A DNA stretch of 64,000 nt from Gammaproteobacteria bacterium 50_400_T64. Lineage in GTDB: Bacteria > Pseudomonadota > Gammaproteobacteria > Pseudomonadales > Porticoccaceae. The notes under the pieces were generated by a model. The model had not been told where the DNA came from. It worked only from the letters and a program-made list of their open reading frames with translations, and ran no database searches. The position numbers and the translations under genes are program-made. The stretch's first letter is position 1; the number at the start of each line of letters is the position of its first letter. Positions 55,301-63,020 of the stretch are shown piece after piece. The stretch covers positions 1 to 64,000 of the forward strand of contig MAAS01000010.1 in NCBI GenBank assembly GCA_002162755.1, read 5' to 3'.

Positions 55301-56385
55301 ACAACTCATTGTGGGATAACAGCCAGCGCATTAAAGCCGATTTAATCGCCGACGGTGTTACTGAAGAGGAAGCCGAATACCTCTCCACCGTACGGATTTT
55401 TTCCAATACCTCTGGCCAATACGGCTCCGGTGTTGACGGCCCTGTTTTCAACAGCGACACCTGGGAAACCGATGCCAAAATTGCCGACAATTATTTAGCC
55501 AAAATGGGCTACTACTTTGGCGCCGACGATTCCCGCTGGGGTAAAAAATCCGCAGGCTTATACGGCAAGCAACTGTCAGGCACCGACATTGTCGCCTTTT
55601 CGCGGTCTTCCAATCTTTATGGAATGATCACCTCAGACGACCCCTTTGAATATTTTGGCTCACTGGCACTGGCGATACGAAACCTCGACGGTAAAAGCCC
55701 CGAAATGATGATCAGTAATCTTCGGGATGCCAAAAACGGCAAAATGGAAAAGGCCTCGACCTTCCTGGCTAAAGAACTCCGCACCCGTAATTTTAATGAA
55801 CGCTGGATTAAAGAAATGCAGAAAGAAGGCTACAGCGGCGCTGTTGTGATGGCATCCAGCATCGCCAACTTCTGGGGCTGGCAGGTGGTCGACCCCAATA
55901 TCGTACGGGCAGACCAATGGCAGGAATTCTTTGAAGTCTACGTTGAAGACAAACTCGAACTAGGCATCAACGAATGGTTTGAAAAGGTTAACCCCGCTGC
56001 CCAGGCTCAGTTATTAGAGCGAATGTTAGAAGCCGTTCGCAAGGGATATTGGGATGCCGATGCAGCGACACTCGAAGCCATGCTCGAGCGCTATCAAAGC
56101 CTTGTCAGTCAACACGACTTGCTGGTCGACAACGAAAAACTGCGGGAATATGTGAATCAACAGGCGGCAGGCTTTGGGCTTGATGTGCAATTGCCTGCCC
56201 CGCCACCAGCAGGTGCTATCGAAAGCCAACCCGCTCAGGAGAATATTGAAGGACAAAAACTGGAAAAGGTCGAATCGAGCAAAACGGACAGCGAGCTCGA
56301 CAAAAGCCTACTTTATACCTTGCTCGCCCTGGCACTTGCCGTCATCGCGGGTGCCTGGCGGCAGGCCAATCGACAGTATCAATAG
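52327..56385 (+). CDS. CobN/HmuS-like chelatase large subunit, secreted and membrane-anchored
   Basis: This 1352-residue CobN/BchH-family protein shows family motifs FIHLGTHGSQEYLPGKERG (about residues 547-566), DDVGEAMQVKRRGGAVAVSH (588-607) and FSNTSGQYGSGVDG (about 1027-1040). Unlike cytoplasmic CobN it has a signal peptide (MKTGIIIFVTALTLLINL, cut near AFA-NE) and a C-terminal helix (YTLLALALAVIAGAW) followed by Arg, so it is predicted to be a periplasmic domain anchored in the inner membrane. A His-rich loop (about 733-776: HSHDEGGEHSH, STHHHDDK) interrupts the fold. No CobS/CobT-type ATPase is encoded nearby. Bacteroidetes hmu loci carry the same family (HmuS), reported to act on haem. 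Confidence 0.85.
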   Translation: MKTGIIIFVTALTLLINLKAFANESKILFVSAAHSNKAKVTLIKKLAKEQGLHIGHQSIRDLDDLDKALSVFNTYDVVMFDAVSIKATQGSFGKYASLIKTSTARFVPIKAPQNKQLRKGVSEAQAEKLFAYYDNGGVENFKRLLQFIQHRVIIKDSNIIADPVIYPQAGIYHPDYETRIFDSLAAYKAWQTTMRKTSAASGTESNVAPSIALLMPRALIESAETQPIDDTIELLEKKGIDVFPVFYESSATPDDYLTLLQVDGQTVVDTLINFRVIHFANQRKIEFETLGRPVIQAMTYYGGHQKTWEDSAQGISPGMMAFTLVLPETSGVIDPIIISARDKDSGETRIIDYQLDYLIDRALNYARLVNTPNAEKKLTVMFWGDKDMGASFLNVPDSLHTISHRLHNEGYKVEPHEHDYYSDRASRILDPFYRAYELDKLLADNLAALLPMTDYRDWLNTLPAPVVQAVTDFWGEPEENFMVVERDGQHYFVIPRIQNGNILVMRQPPRGDSKDQDQTLYHTTAIPMNHYYLAAYFYAREIWKSNAFIHLGTHGSQEYLPGKERGLSRYDGGSLAIGTVPVMYPFIVDDVGEAMQVKRRGGAVAVSHMTPPFAAAGLQGVTADIHELMHQYNALDEGGVKEKTGAQIIALCIEENLCDDFGWNAQKITDDFAGFLVALHDYMGELAAENQPLGLHSFGELAEKNLLISTLVQMLGSDFIAETSLFESDYYRAGHSHDEGGEHSHNADSTHHHDDKQTDDGQNNTNHTQQHAGDFHETSSDLESLAGFKTVRDFVVGDTDPAALKESVLNKTLHTFIEHGKTLYRNMGDIQELDNLVAGLAGQYIPVNTGGDPIRHPDSLPTGLNLYGFDPARLPTKAAYAQGIELVEDMIANYYQDNGRYPSKMAFSLWSIEAMRHYGVLESQAMRAMGVKPVWSPDGRVVDIEIIPAAELKRPRIDIVLSATGLYRDAFPAVMQRLAKAIQQVAQLKEDNNSLWDNSQRIKADLIADGVTEEEAEYLSTVRIFSNTSGQYGSGVDGPVFNSDTWETDAKIADNYLAKMGYYFGADDSRWGKKSAGLYGKQLSGTDIVAFSRSSNLYGMITSDDPFEYFGSLALAIRNLDGKSPEMMISNLRDAKNGKMEKASTFLAKELRTRNFNERWIKEMQKEGYSGAVVMASSIANFWGWQVVDPNIVRADQWQEFFEVYVEDKLELGINEWFEKVNPAAQAQLLERMLEAVRKGYWDADAATLEAMLERYQSLVSQHDLLVDNEKLREYVNQQAAGFGLDVQLPAPPPAGAIESQPAQENIEGQKLEKVESSKTDSELDKSLLYTLLALALAVIAGAWRQANRQYQ

Positions 56386-56435
56386 GCTCTTTAACCGTCA
56401 CGGTTTCTTATACCTTTATGGGCTGAGTAGCCGCC

Positions 56436-57056
56436 TTACGCTCTACTAACGGATGATAATTTGAAGACCACACAGATCAGGCCGCCCATTAATCCCGCCA
56501 AATGCGCAGCCGGGTAGGCTTGCCAGGCAGTATCGACAAACAAGGTGTGTTGAACACACACCTCCCAAACAAGCTTTGTACAAAGTACTGCCATAGGCAG
56601 CAAACCCACGACATTTCTTTTCTCCTGAAAAAAATGGTGGCAAACGAGCAACAGCGGAGAAAACAAAATACCTGAAAGTCCGCAATAATAGTCCATAGAT
56701 GAAAACGGCGAGAGCAGTAAAATATCGACTGCCACTATGCCGAGAAAAACAGACATTAGCATTTGCTGAATTGAATACTGGCTCAACCAAAAAGTGATGC
56801 CGGTAAAGGCAAGCACATCCCATAAAGCGTGGCTGGCAGAACTATGGATAAAGTGCGCTGTTAATAATCGCCACCACTCACCCTGGCCAATGGCATCACG
56901 ATCAAAAACAAACAATGCCATATTACTTTGCAGTAGCACTAATGCGATTAAAAACAATAAGGGATAAAAAACCCCCTTTATTATTTGAGCACACCTTTTT
57001 ATAAAAACTGACTTGCTAGAGAAGCAAGTCAGTTTTGTTTGACAGCCCTGAAACAT
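56436..57056 (-). CDS. rrtA: rhombosortase (rhomboid-type GlyGly-CTERM protease)
   Basis: This intramembrane serine protease has about six membrane helices. The catalytic Ser is in YYCGLSGILFSPLLL and the His in YPAAHLAGLMGG, with the N-terminal EWWRLLTAHFIHSS and SHALWDVLAF segments as in rhombosortases. Its presumed substrate, a GlyGly-CTERM protein, is encoded directly upstream, its stop 2 nt before this ATG (57056). The ORF open to 57128 overlaps the target gene. A strong hairpin covers codons 7-18, so a later start (near the first membrane helix) is possible. It cleaves the C-terminal anchor in the inner membrane. Confidence 0.85.
   Translation of the reverse strand: MFQGCQTKLTCFSSKSVFIKRCAQIIKGVFYPLLFLIALVLLQSNMALFVFDRDAIGQGEWWRLLTAHFIHSSASHALWDVLAFTGITFWLSQYSIQQMLMSVFLGIVAVDILLLSPFSSMDYYCGLSGILFSPLLLVCHHFFQEKRNVVGLLPMAVLCTKLVWEVCVQHTLFVDTAWQAYPAAHLAGLMGGLICVVFKLSSVSRA
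57004..57036. terminator. hairpin at the sortase-target/rhombosortase junction
   Basis: AAAACTGACTTGCT and AGCAAGTCAGTTTT form a perfect 14-bp stem around AGAGA. On the minus strand it is followed by TAT, giving a U5 run, so it could end the target-gene transcript and limit rhombosortase expression. Confidence 0.6.
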
Positions 57057-57058
57057 CT

Positions 57059-59206
57059 TCAGCTTGCCTGTTGATGCTTTCGACGAAAGCTGGACAGAAT
57101 CATCAGCGCAACAATCAACATCAGCCACGAAGGATTAACAGCACCGGCACCACCTGACGAAGAACCACCACTACTGACCGGACGCGGACTATTAAACATT
57201 GGCTGCTGTGTATCTACACGATGACTTTGAACGGCTCTTGATTTTCTGGCATCTCGGGCTGCATGCTCAGTCTCAACACGCTGCTTATTGTGACGCTCTA
57301 TCTTAAGTTGCTGGAACCTCGCCTCTTCAAATACGATCATTGAGGTGTAATCGGTAACCAGACCGTATTCAACGGCTATGTCGCTTATCGCCTGTTCCAC
57401 ATCTGCATCTTGCCCAAAGTAATCGAGTGTCGCCTGCAATTCTTCGATAGAGGCAAAAGCCCACAACCGTTCGATCTCTGGATTGAAGTGACTAACATCA
57501 GGGAATTTAACACGTGTTTTATAGACTTTATTAAGCCCTCCCACCTTCGCGCTTAGCACCACTTCGGCCTGCCCGGGCTTCCAGTAATGGCCAAAGACAT
57601 TGAGCTGCTCACCCCGATAGAGGCTGCCAATTTTCTCCGGCGTCATATCTTTAACCTTGACGCCATTGATGCGGAGTTCAACATCGCGAAAGGCCTGGTG
57701 GGTCAATTTGCTGGTTGCCAACAGTATTTGACCAACAATGTCATCGGCATTAGAAACAGAAATCGCAAAGCCCTGCGACACCTCGGTCATTTCATTCAGC
57801 AGGGGCCTGTTGGCACTATTGCCCATAATAAAAGTAAACAAACGCACGTCATTATTTTTGAGTAATTTAAGAAATTCTTTTTTACCCGTTTCACCCACAT
57901 TGGCAACGCCATCGGTTACCAGAATGACACCGGTGGGACGGTCGGCATCAAGGCCATTTAAACCCTCAACTAAACCACCATGAAGATTGGTTCCGCCGCC
58001 CACACTATAGTTTTCAAGTTGCTGTAATACAGTATTGACGTTTGCTGGAGAAGCCTCTTGAAAACCACCACTGAGATCAACACTGGTGTTATTAAACAAC
58101 ACCACTTTAAAACGATCATCCTGGCGCAGCTTCGCCAAGCCCTGCCTAACGCCTTCAATCAGAGTGGCGTATTTACCCTTCATTGAGCCTGAAATATCCA
58201 GCACAAACACCCAATCACTGCCCTGGGTTATTTTCCCTAATTCACCGCCGGGGGTTAGCGTTAGCATAAAGGTACCCCGACCAGTAGCATCGGGCTTGTA
58301 GGTCACCAAATCCAATGTCGCGGGCAGGCCTTCCTTATGTCGCCAGTAAACCAGTATGTCCTGAGACAGGGAAACAACATTTTGCGACATGCCGGTTGTT
58401 GGCTTGTCCTCAGTAAAATTGCCCCCTGTTTCGTTGTCTATGACAGCGCTGCCACCCTCTTGCAATTCTATTTGCTTATTGTCTTGATGGTTGCCGTCTT
58501 GATGATTCCTGCTTTGATGATTAAGAAGGGCCACAGTCCACTCATCTTCAGCCACTTGTTGTATAAGGGCACCCGGGTGGTTGGGCAGGCGCAGAGCATC
58601 AATGGGATAACTCGAACGAAAGCGTAAATTAAAGCTGAACTTTTCTGTCACCACTTCATTGCGCGACCAAAACGAGAGCTTGGCATCATCGACCCCGCCC
58701 TCCTCTAGTGGATAGAGATAACGGCCAACACCGGTATCGACGTGCGCTGCCTGCACATACACCAAACGTATTTTGACATCGGCCTGCGCTGGTACCGGGT
58801 AAATACTAATATCAAAGGTTTTATAGCCGTCCTTCTCGACTATCGCCGCTTTCCGGCCAGCGGCCTTTTCCTCTTCATAAATCTTTCGCGCTTTTTGCTT
58901 TTCAACAACCTCACCGATCACCGGCTTGCCATCGATCCAGTAAGTAAACTCGCCCACTGCTGCGGACTCTGGTACAGGAAAGGAATAAATAGCCTCCAAA
59001 TCATTAACACTGGGGTTATGAAAAACTTGCTCCACAGATGTGGTGACATAACCGTCTTCAATCAGCACATCAACATGATGCTCACGGATTTCCAGATCGG
59101 CTAACCCGCTATTAACGGGTTTCAATAAACCCGCCGCATTGCTCCAGCCACTGAGCAACAGGGGGATGGTGGTACAGAGTATTTTTAACAGTGTTTTACG
59201 CTTCAT
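57059..59206 (-). CDS. VIT-VWA 'marine sortase target' protein with GlyGly-CTERM
   Basis: This 715-residue secreted protein has a signal peptide (MKRKTLLKILCTTIPLLLSG, to NAAG), a VIT domain (about 25-150: VEQVFHNPSVNDLEAIYSFP, KIRLVYVQA), a VWA domain with MIDAS DISGSMKGKY and LVTDGVANVG (about 340-520), and a C-terminal tripartite sorting signal: Gly-rich SSGGSSSGGAGAVNP, helix SWLMLIVALMILSS and FRRK. The ATG at 59206 has GAGGG 8 nt upstream; the longer frame to 59296 would hide the signal. The rhombosortase encoded next is its probable processing enzyme. Likely surface-exposed; ligand unknown. Confidence 0.88.
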   Translation of the reverse strand: MKRKTLLKILCTTIPLLLSGWSNAAGLLKPVNSGLADLEIREHHVDVLIEDGYVTTSVEQVFHNPSVNDLEAIYSFPVPESAAVGEFTYWIDGKPVIGEVVEKQKARKIYEEEKAAGRKAAIVEKDGYKTFDISIYPVPAQADVKIRLVYVQAAHVDTGVGRYLYPLEEGGVDDAKLSFWSRNEVVTEKFSFNLRFRSSYPIDALRLPNHPGALIQQVAEDEWTVALLNHQSRNHQDGNHQDNKQIELQEGGSAVIDNETGGNFTEDKPTTGMSQNVVSLSQDILVYWRHKEGLPATLDLVTYKPDATGRGTFMLTLTPGGELGKITQGSDWVFVLDISGSMKGKYATLIEGVRQGLAKLRQDDRFKVVLFNNTSVDLSGGFQEASPANVNTVLQQLENYSVGGGTNLHGGLVEGLNGLDADRPTGVILVTDGVANVGETGKKEFLKLLKNNDVRLFTFIMGNSANRPLLNEMTEVSQGFAISVSNADDIVGQILLATSKLTHQAFRDVELRINGVKVKDMTPEKIGSLYRGEQLNVFGHYWKPGQAEVVLSAKVGGLNKVYKTRVKFPDVSHFNPEIERLWAFASIEELQATLDYFGQDADVEQAISDIAVEYGLVTDYTSMIVFEEARFQQLKIERHNKQRVETEHAARDARKSRAVQSHRVDTQQPMFNSPRPVSSGGSSSGGAGAVNPSWLMLIVALMILSSFRRKHQQAS

Positions 59207-59357
59207 GGTGACGCCCTCTATGGATAAATAAACCAGGCCAAATCTATGGCGAGAGGGAGTCTGGTACGACCGGGTTTTGATGAACAGCGTTAGCAAAAAA
59301 GTAGCGGCAGATAATACCGGATGGCTTACCCACTGCTACTTCGGTAGATATGTGCTG

Positions 59358-60095
59358 CTATGTGTTATTTTTAAAGGCTTCAAACAAGCCGAATTGCCAC
59401 TGACGAATCGCTAACACAGCACTCGCACCATGCTTTTTTTCCATGGGTAGAGACTTATCCTTTTGTGCCAGGTGATTAAACTCATTGGCCAACGTGCGAA
59501 TTTTTTTCTGGTACTCCGCGTTACTGGCTTTTGACAGCAAACCATTGACGACAATCAACTGCTCATGCTCTTTATCAAAACGAGAATTGAAAAAATCTTG
59601 TTCGACCTTTTCCTGAAAAAACTGCTGAATAGCACCATTGGCATGCCAGGAAAAATTTGGGGAAACAAGTAGCTTGATACGATTGCCCGGTAGCAAGTCG
59701 ATAATTTTCAGACGATCCAGCAGCGCTAACTTTTGAATGCAGTCATGGGCTGGAATATCATACTGCTCGAGTAATTCTTCATAGCTATAACCATTGATCA
59801 CACAAACCGTAATCATTAACAGCAGTAGATCAGCGGCAATTTCTGCCTCCTGCTCCAGGCTAAGCTGAACAATCTTTTGCTGTTCGCTGGTCATATTTTG
59901 CACCAGATCTGAAATCTCGAGCCCCATCATGTGACAGATACATTCAAGCCTGTGCAGCGTAAAGTTCTGCTCGGCAAACAGGCGTTTAACAGACGCCTCA
60001 CTTAACTGTAATAACGCAGCCACATCAGCATACGTCTTACCGTGGGCTTTCAGCTGTTTTTTCAAAGTCGCAATCAAAGGGGTGATTTGGGGCAT
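59358..60095 (-). CDS. XRE-family transcriptional regulator
   Basis: The 245-residue protein has an N-terminal helix-turn-helix at residues about 12-65 (KTYADVAALLQLSEASVKRL, TLHRLECICHMMGLEISDLV). A C-terminal region of about 175 residues shows no domain I recognise but repeats the layout of regulators of this length found in marine gammaproteobacteria (LLLLMITVCVINGYSYEELL, NEFNHLAQKDKSLPMEKKHG). Target genes are unknown; neighbours are the VIT-VWA target and the divergent arsenic operon. Confidence 0.8.
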   Translation of the reverse strand: MPQITPLIATLKKQLKAHGKTYADVAALLQLSEASVKRLFAEQNFTLHRLECICHMMGLEISDLVQNMTSEQQKIVQLSLEQEAEIAADLLLLMITVCVINGYSYEELLEQYDIPAHDCIQKLALLDRLKIIDLLPGNRIKLLVSPNFSWHANGAIQQFFQEKVEQDFFNSRFDKEHEQLIVVNGLLSKASNAEYQKKIRTLANEFNHLAQKDKSLPMEKKHGASAVLAIRQWQFGLFEAFKNNT

Positions 60096-60197
60096 ATTCC
60101 AACCAGAGCGCTAGCAAGTATTAAATGTCACAACTTTATAGCCCCATAGATCTTTATTTACAACAATAGGTTGCGTTATTTGAAGTCTAAAGACACC

Positions 60198-60226
60198 TTG
60201 ACTATATTTGGCTAGGCAAATATAGT
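60198..60226 (+). promoter_or_regulatory. ars promoter with overlapping ArsR operator palindrome
   Basis: TTGACT (60198-60203), a 17-bp spacer and TATAGT (60221-60226) form a near-consensus sigma-70 promoter. A perfect inverted repeat, ACTATATTTG-6-CAAATATAGT (60201-60226), overlaps it, a typical place for ArsR/SmtB binding. The arsR ATG is only 6 nt after the -10 element. Confidence 0.8.
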
Positions 60227-60232
60227 TGCGCC

Positions 60233-60574
60233 ATGAATACTGACGAATATAGCAGCCTGTTTAAGTGCCTCTCAGAACCCGTGCGCCTGCGTATCCTCTT
60301 TCTACTACTCGACAAGGGTGAGCTTTGTGTCTGCGATATTGTCGACACGCTGGGGCTGTCGCAAAGCGTGGTGTCTCGCCACCTGGCCTATCTGCGCAAT
60401 AACAGTTTGCTCAGCACCCGCCGCGCAGGCGTCTGGGTTTACTATAAGGTCATTAAAGTGTCACCTTTTATTGATAAGTTGTTAGCCTTATTTCACCAAT
60501 CCGGTGAGAGTTCGCCCTCATTGCAAAGCGATCTAAAACAGTTCAGCACCTGTGCCAATAGAGACTGTAGCTGA
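60233..60574 (+). CDS. arsR: ArsR arsenic-responsive repressor
   Basis: This 113-residue winged-helix repressor has the As(III)-sensing motif ELCVCDIVDTLGLSQS (Cys pair at the alpha3 helix) and a recognition helix QSVVSRHLAYLRNN. A third Cys pair, CANRDCS, lies at the C-terminus. It controls the downstream GAPDH-arsJ pair. The start at 60233 is only 6 nt from the -10 box and lacks a ribosome-binding site, so translation is probably leaderless. Confidence 0.92.
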   Translation: MNTDEYSSLFKCLSEPVRLRILFLLLDKGELCVCDIVDTLGLSQSVVSRHLAYLRNNSLLSTRRAGVWVYYKVIKVSPFIDKLLALFHQSGESSPSLQSDLKQFSTCANRDCS

Positions 60575-60649
60575 CGACCTTTAACGTGAGGGAAACCGCT
60601 CGTTAAGCGATTTACATTCATTACAAGGCACTATTTCAAAACAGTACAT

Positions 60650-60678
60650 TTGCTTATGCGTATATGCGTTTTTAATAC
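60650..60678 (+). promoter_or_regulatory. possible internal promoter before ars GAPDH
   Basis: TTGCTT and TAATAC, 17 bp apart, lie 36 bp upstream of the GAPDH ATG in a 140-bp gap. The repeated TATGCGTATATGCG in the spacer could be a regulator contact. The -10 match is only partial. Confidence 0.3.
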
Positions 60679-60714
60679 AGCTAGTACGTAATAGATCTAT
60701 CAAGGGCCAGTAAA

Positions 60715-61746
60715 ATGACGATCAGAATTGGAATAAATGGTTTTGGCCGCATGGGTCGTCTGGCCCTACGTGCCGCATGTGATTGGCCAGAGCTGGAGTT
60801 CGTGCATATTAACGAGCCAGCGGGCGATATTGCCACTGCAGCCCATTTGCTAAAATACGACTCTATTCATCGCACCTGGCCCCACGACGTTAGCGTTGAT
60901 GGTGACAAGATTATTATTGATGGCAAAGCCATTACTTATTCGCAAAACACCGATTTAACGGCGTCTCCCTGGAACGAGCGGAATGTCGATTTACTGCTTG
61001 AATGCTCGGGTAAATTCAAATCAAAACAAGCGCTGGAACCTCTACTCGAGACTACCGGTAAAGATAGCGGCATTAAAAAAATTGTCGTCTCCGCACCCAT
61101 AAAAGATGGCACCCTGAATATTGTCATGGGTGTTAATGATCATCTCTACAATGCGCAGACACACGATATTGTTACAGCGGCATCGTGTACCACTAACTGC
61201 CTGGCACCGGTAATTGATGTCATTCAAAAAGAACTGGGCATTAAGCACGGCAGCATTACCACTATTCACGACATCACCAACACCCAAAGTATTCTCGACG
61301 AATACCACAGTGACTTGCGCCGTGCGCGTGCCAGTGGGTTGTCGTTAATCCCCACCACCACTGGCTCTGCCACCGCCATTGCGGAAATATTCCCTGAATT
61401 AAAGGGTCGGATTAATGGCATTGCCGTGCGAGTGCCACTGGCTAATGCCTCGTTGACCGACTGTGTGTTTGAAGTTGAAACGCCAACCAGCGTCGAGTTC
61501 GTGAATAAGGCTTTGTTCGAGGCCGCAAATGGTAGGTTAAGCGGCATTTTGGGCTACGAAGAAATACCCTTAGTTTCTGTCGATTACACCGACGATATTC
61601 GCTCCAGCATTATCGATGCCCCATCGACCATGGTGATCAATAAAACCCAGGTGAAAATCCTCGCCTGGTACGACAATGAAATTGGCTACGTCAATCGCAT
61701 GATGGAGCTAGCTGTAAAAGTTGGGCTTTCTATCAAAGCCGCTTGA
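60715..61746 (+). CDS. gapdh: ars-operon glyceraldehyde-3-phosphate dehydrogenase
   Basis: This 343-residue GAPDH has the NAD-binding motif [16 protein letters not shown], catalytic Cys in [11 protein letters not shown] (about residue 157), [12 protein letters not shown] and the C-terminal [12 protein letters not shown]. In ArsR-GAPDH-ArsJ operons this enzyme forms 1-arseno-3-phosphoglycerate from arsenate and glyceraldehyde-3-phosphate, which ArsJ exports. The context (arsR upstream, arsJ 10 nt downstream) supports that specialised role over glycolysis. Confidence 0.9.
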   Translation: MTIRIGINGFGRMGRLALRAACDWPELEFVHINEPAGDIATAAHLLKYDSIHRTWPHDVSVDGDKIIIDGKAITYSQNTDLTASPWNERNVDLLLECSGKFKSKQALEPLLETTGKDSGIKKIVVSAPIKDGTLNIVMGVNDHLYNAQTHDIVTAASCTTNCLAPVIDVIQKELGIKHGSITTIHDITNTQSILDEYHSDLRRARASGLSLIPTTTGSATAIAEIFPELKGRINGIAVRVPLANASLTDCVFEVETPTSVEFVNKALFEAANGRLSGILGYEEIPLVSVDYTDDIRSSIIDAPSTMVINKTQVKILAWYDNEIGYVNRMMELAVKVGLSIKAA

Positions 61747-61756
61747 TAACACCACT

Positions 61757-62983
61757 ATGATGAGCCACAGCCTACGCCAGTACATTATGGTAACCCTGAG
61801 CTATTGGGGTTTTACCCTCACCGACGGTGCCCTGCGCATGTTGGTTGTACTGTATTTTCACCAATTGGGTTACAGCCCTTTTGAAGTCGCCGCACTATTT
61901 TTGTTTTACGAATTCTTCGGCATGGTGACGAATTTATTCGGTGGCTGGCTAGCCGCTCGCACCGGACTCAACACCACCCTGCATATTGGACTGGTCCTGC
62001 AAATGCTTGCCTTGGGCATGTTGTTAGCTGACCCCGCCTGGCTCTCGGTTTTTTATGTGATGGCCGCCCAGGCGCTATCGGGCATTGCCAAAGATCTGAA
62101 TAAAATGAGTGCGAAAAGCAGTATTAAACTGCTGTTGCCCGACAATGCCCAAAGCAAGCTTTACCATTGGGTTGCCCTGTTAACGGGATCAAAGAACACC
62201 TTAAAAGGCGTAGGCTTTTTTATCGGTGCGCTGCTTCTCTCCAGCATTGGCTTTCGCTCCGCCATTCTGGTTTTATTTATTGGCCTGATGCTGGTCTGCA
62301 TTGCCAGCTTTCTATTCCTCGATCGCGGCATGGGTAAAAGCCAGTACCAGCCAAAGTTTCGTGAGTTATTTTCAAAAAGCCCCGCAATAAACCGGCTTTC
62401 AGCAGCGCGCTTTTTTCTTTTTGGTTCCAGAGACATCTGGTTTGTCGTCGCCCTGCCCGTCTACCTACAAAGCGTACTTGGCTGGAGCCACACCGCCGTT
62501 GGCAGTCTATTAGCCCTATGGATTATCGCCTACGGTGCAGTGCAATCAATAGCACCAAAGCTGACCCAACGAGGTCAAAGTAAAAGCCCCGATGGCAAAA
62601 CAGCCCTGCACTGGATATTACCCCTCTGCCTGATTCCCGCTGCAATAGCCCTATCTCTGCACTACACACTAGCGGCACCGGCAACCATTTTAATTATTGG
62701 CCTGGCTGTGTATGGAATATTATTCGCGATAAATTCATCCCTACACTCCTACCTTATCGTCGCCTATGCCCAGCGCAATGGGGTTTCACTTGATGTGGGG
62801 TTTTACTACATGGCTAATGCCGCCGGACGTTTAGCGGGCTCTCTGCTCTCGGGTTTGATTTATCAATGGCAAGGTCTGGAAGCTTGCATGCTAGCCTCAT
62901 CGGCTTTTATTGCTATCGCCTGCTTACTTTCAATTGGCCTCATCAAACACCAACCATCAATGAACAGAGCCCCCCAATATTAA
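61757..62983 (+). CDS. arsJ: ArsJ organoarsenical efflux MFS permease
   Basis: This 408-residue MFS protein has about 12 membrane helices. The start at 61757 (MMSHSLRQYIMVTLSYWGF) is 10 nt after the GAPDH stop; a frame to 61721 overlaps GAPDH. Typical ArsJ segments are LTDGALRMLVVLYFHQLGY, FGMVTNLFGGWLAARTGLN and GIAKDLNKMSAKSSIK. It exports 1-arseno-3-phosphoglycerate, giving arsenate resistance without ArsC. No arsB or arsC is present in the window. Confidence 0.92.
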   Translation: MMSHSLRQYIMVTLSYWGFTLTDGALRMLVVLYFHQLGYSPFEVAALFLFYEFFGMVTNLFGGWLAARTGLNTTLHIGLVLQMLALGMLLADPAWLSVFYVMAAQALSGIAKDLNKMSAKSSIKLLLPDNAQSKLYHWVALLTGSKNTLKGVGFFIGALLLSSIGFRSAILVLFIGLMLVCIASFLFLDRGMGKSQYQPKFRELFSKSPAINRLSAARFFLFGSRDIWFVVALPVYLQSVLGWSHTAVGSLLALWIIAYGAVQSIAPKLTQRGQSKSPDGKTALHWILPLCLIPAAIALSLHYTLAAPATILIIGLAVYGILFAINSSLHSYLIVAYAQRNGVSLDVGFYYMANAAGRLAGSLLSGLIYQWQGLEACMLASSAFIAIACLLSIGLIKHQPSMNRAPQY

Positions 62984-63020
62984 AAAGTAACGACACGGTT
63001 ATGGCAGCACCAAAAGACAG

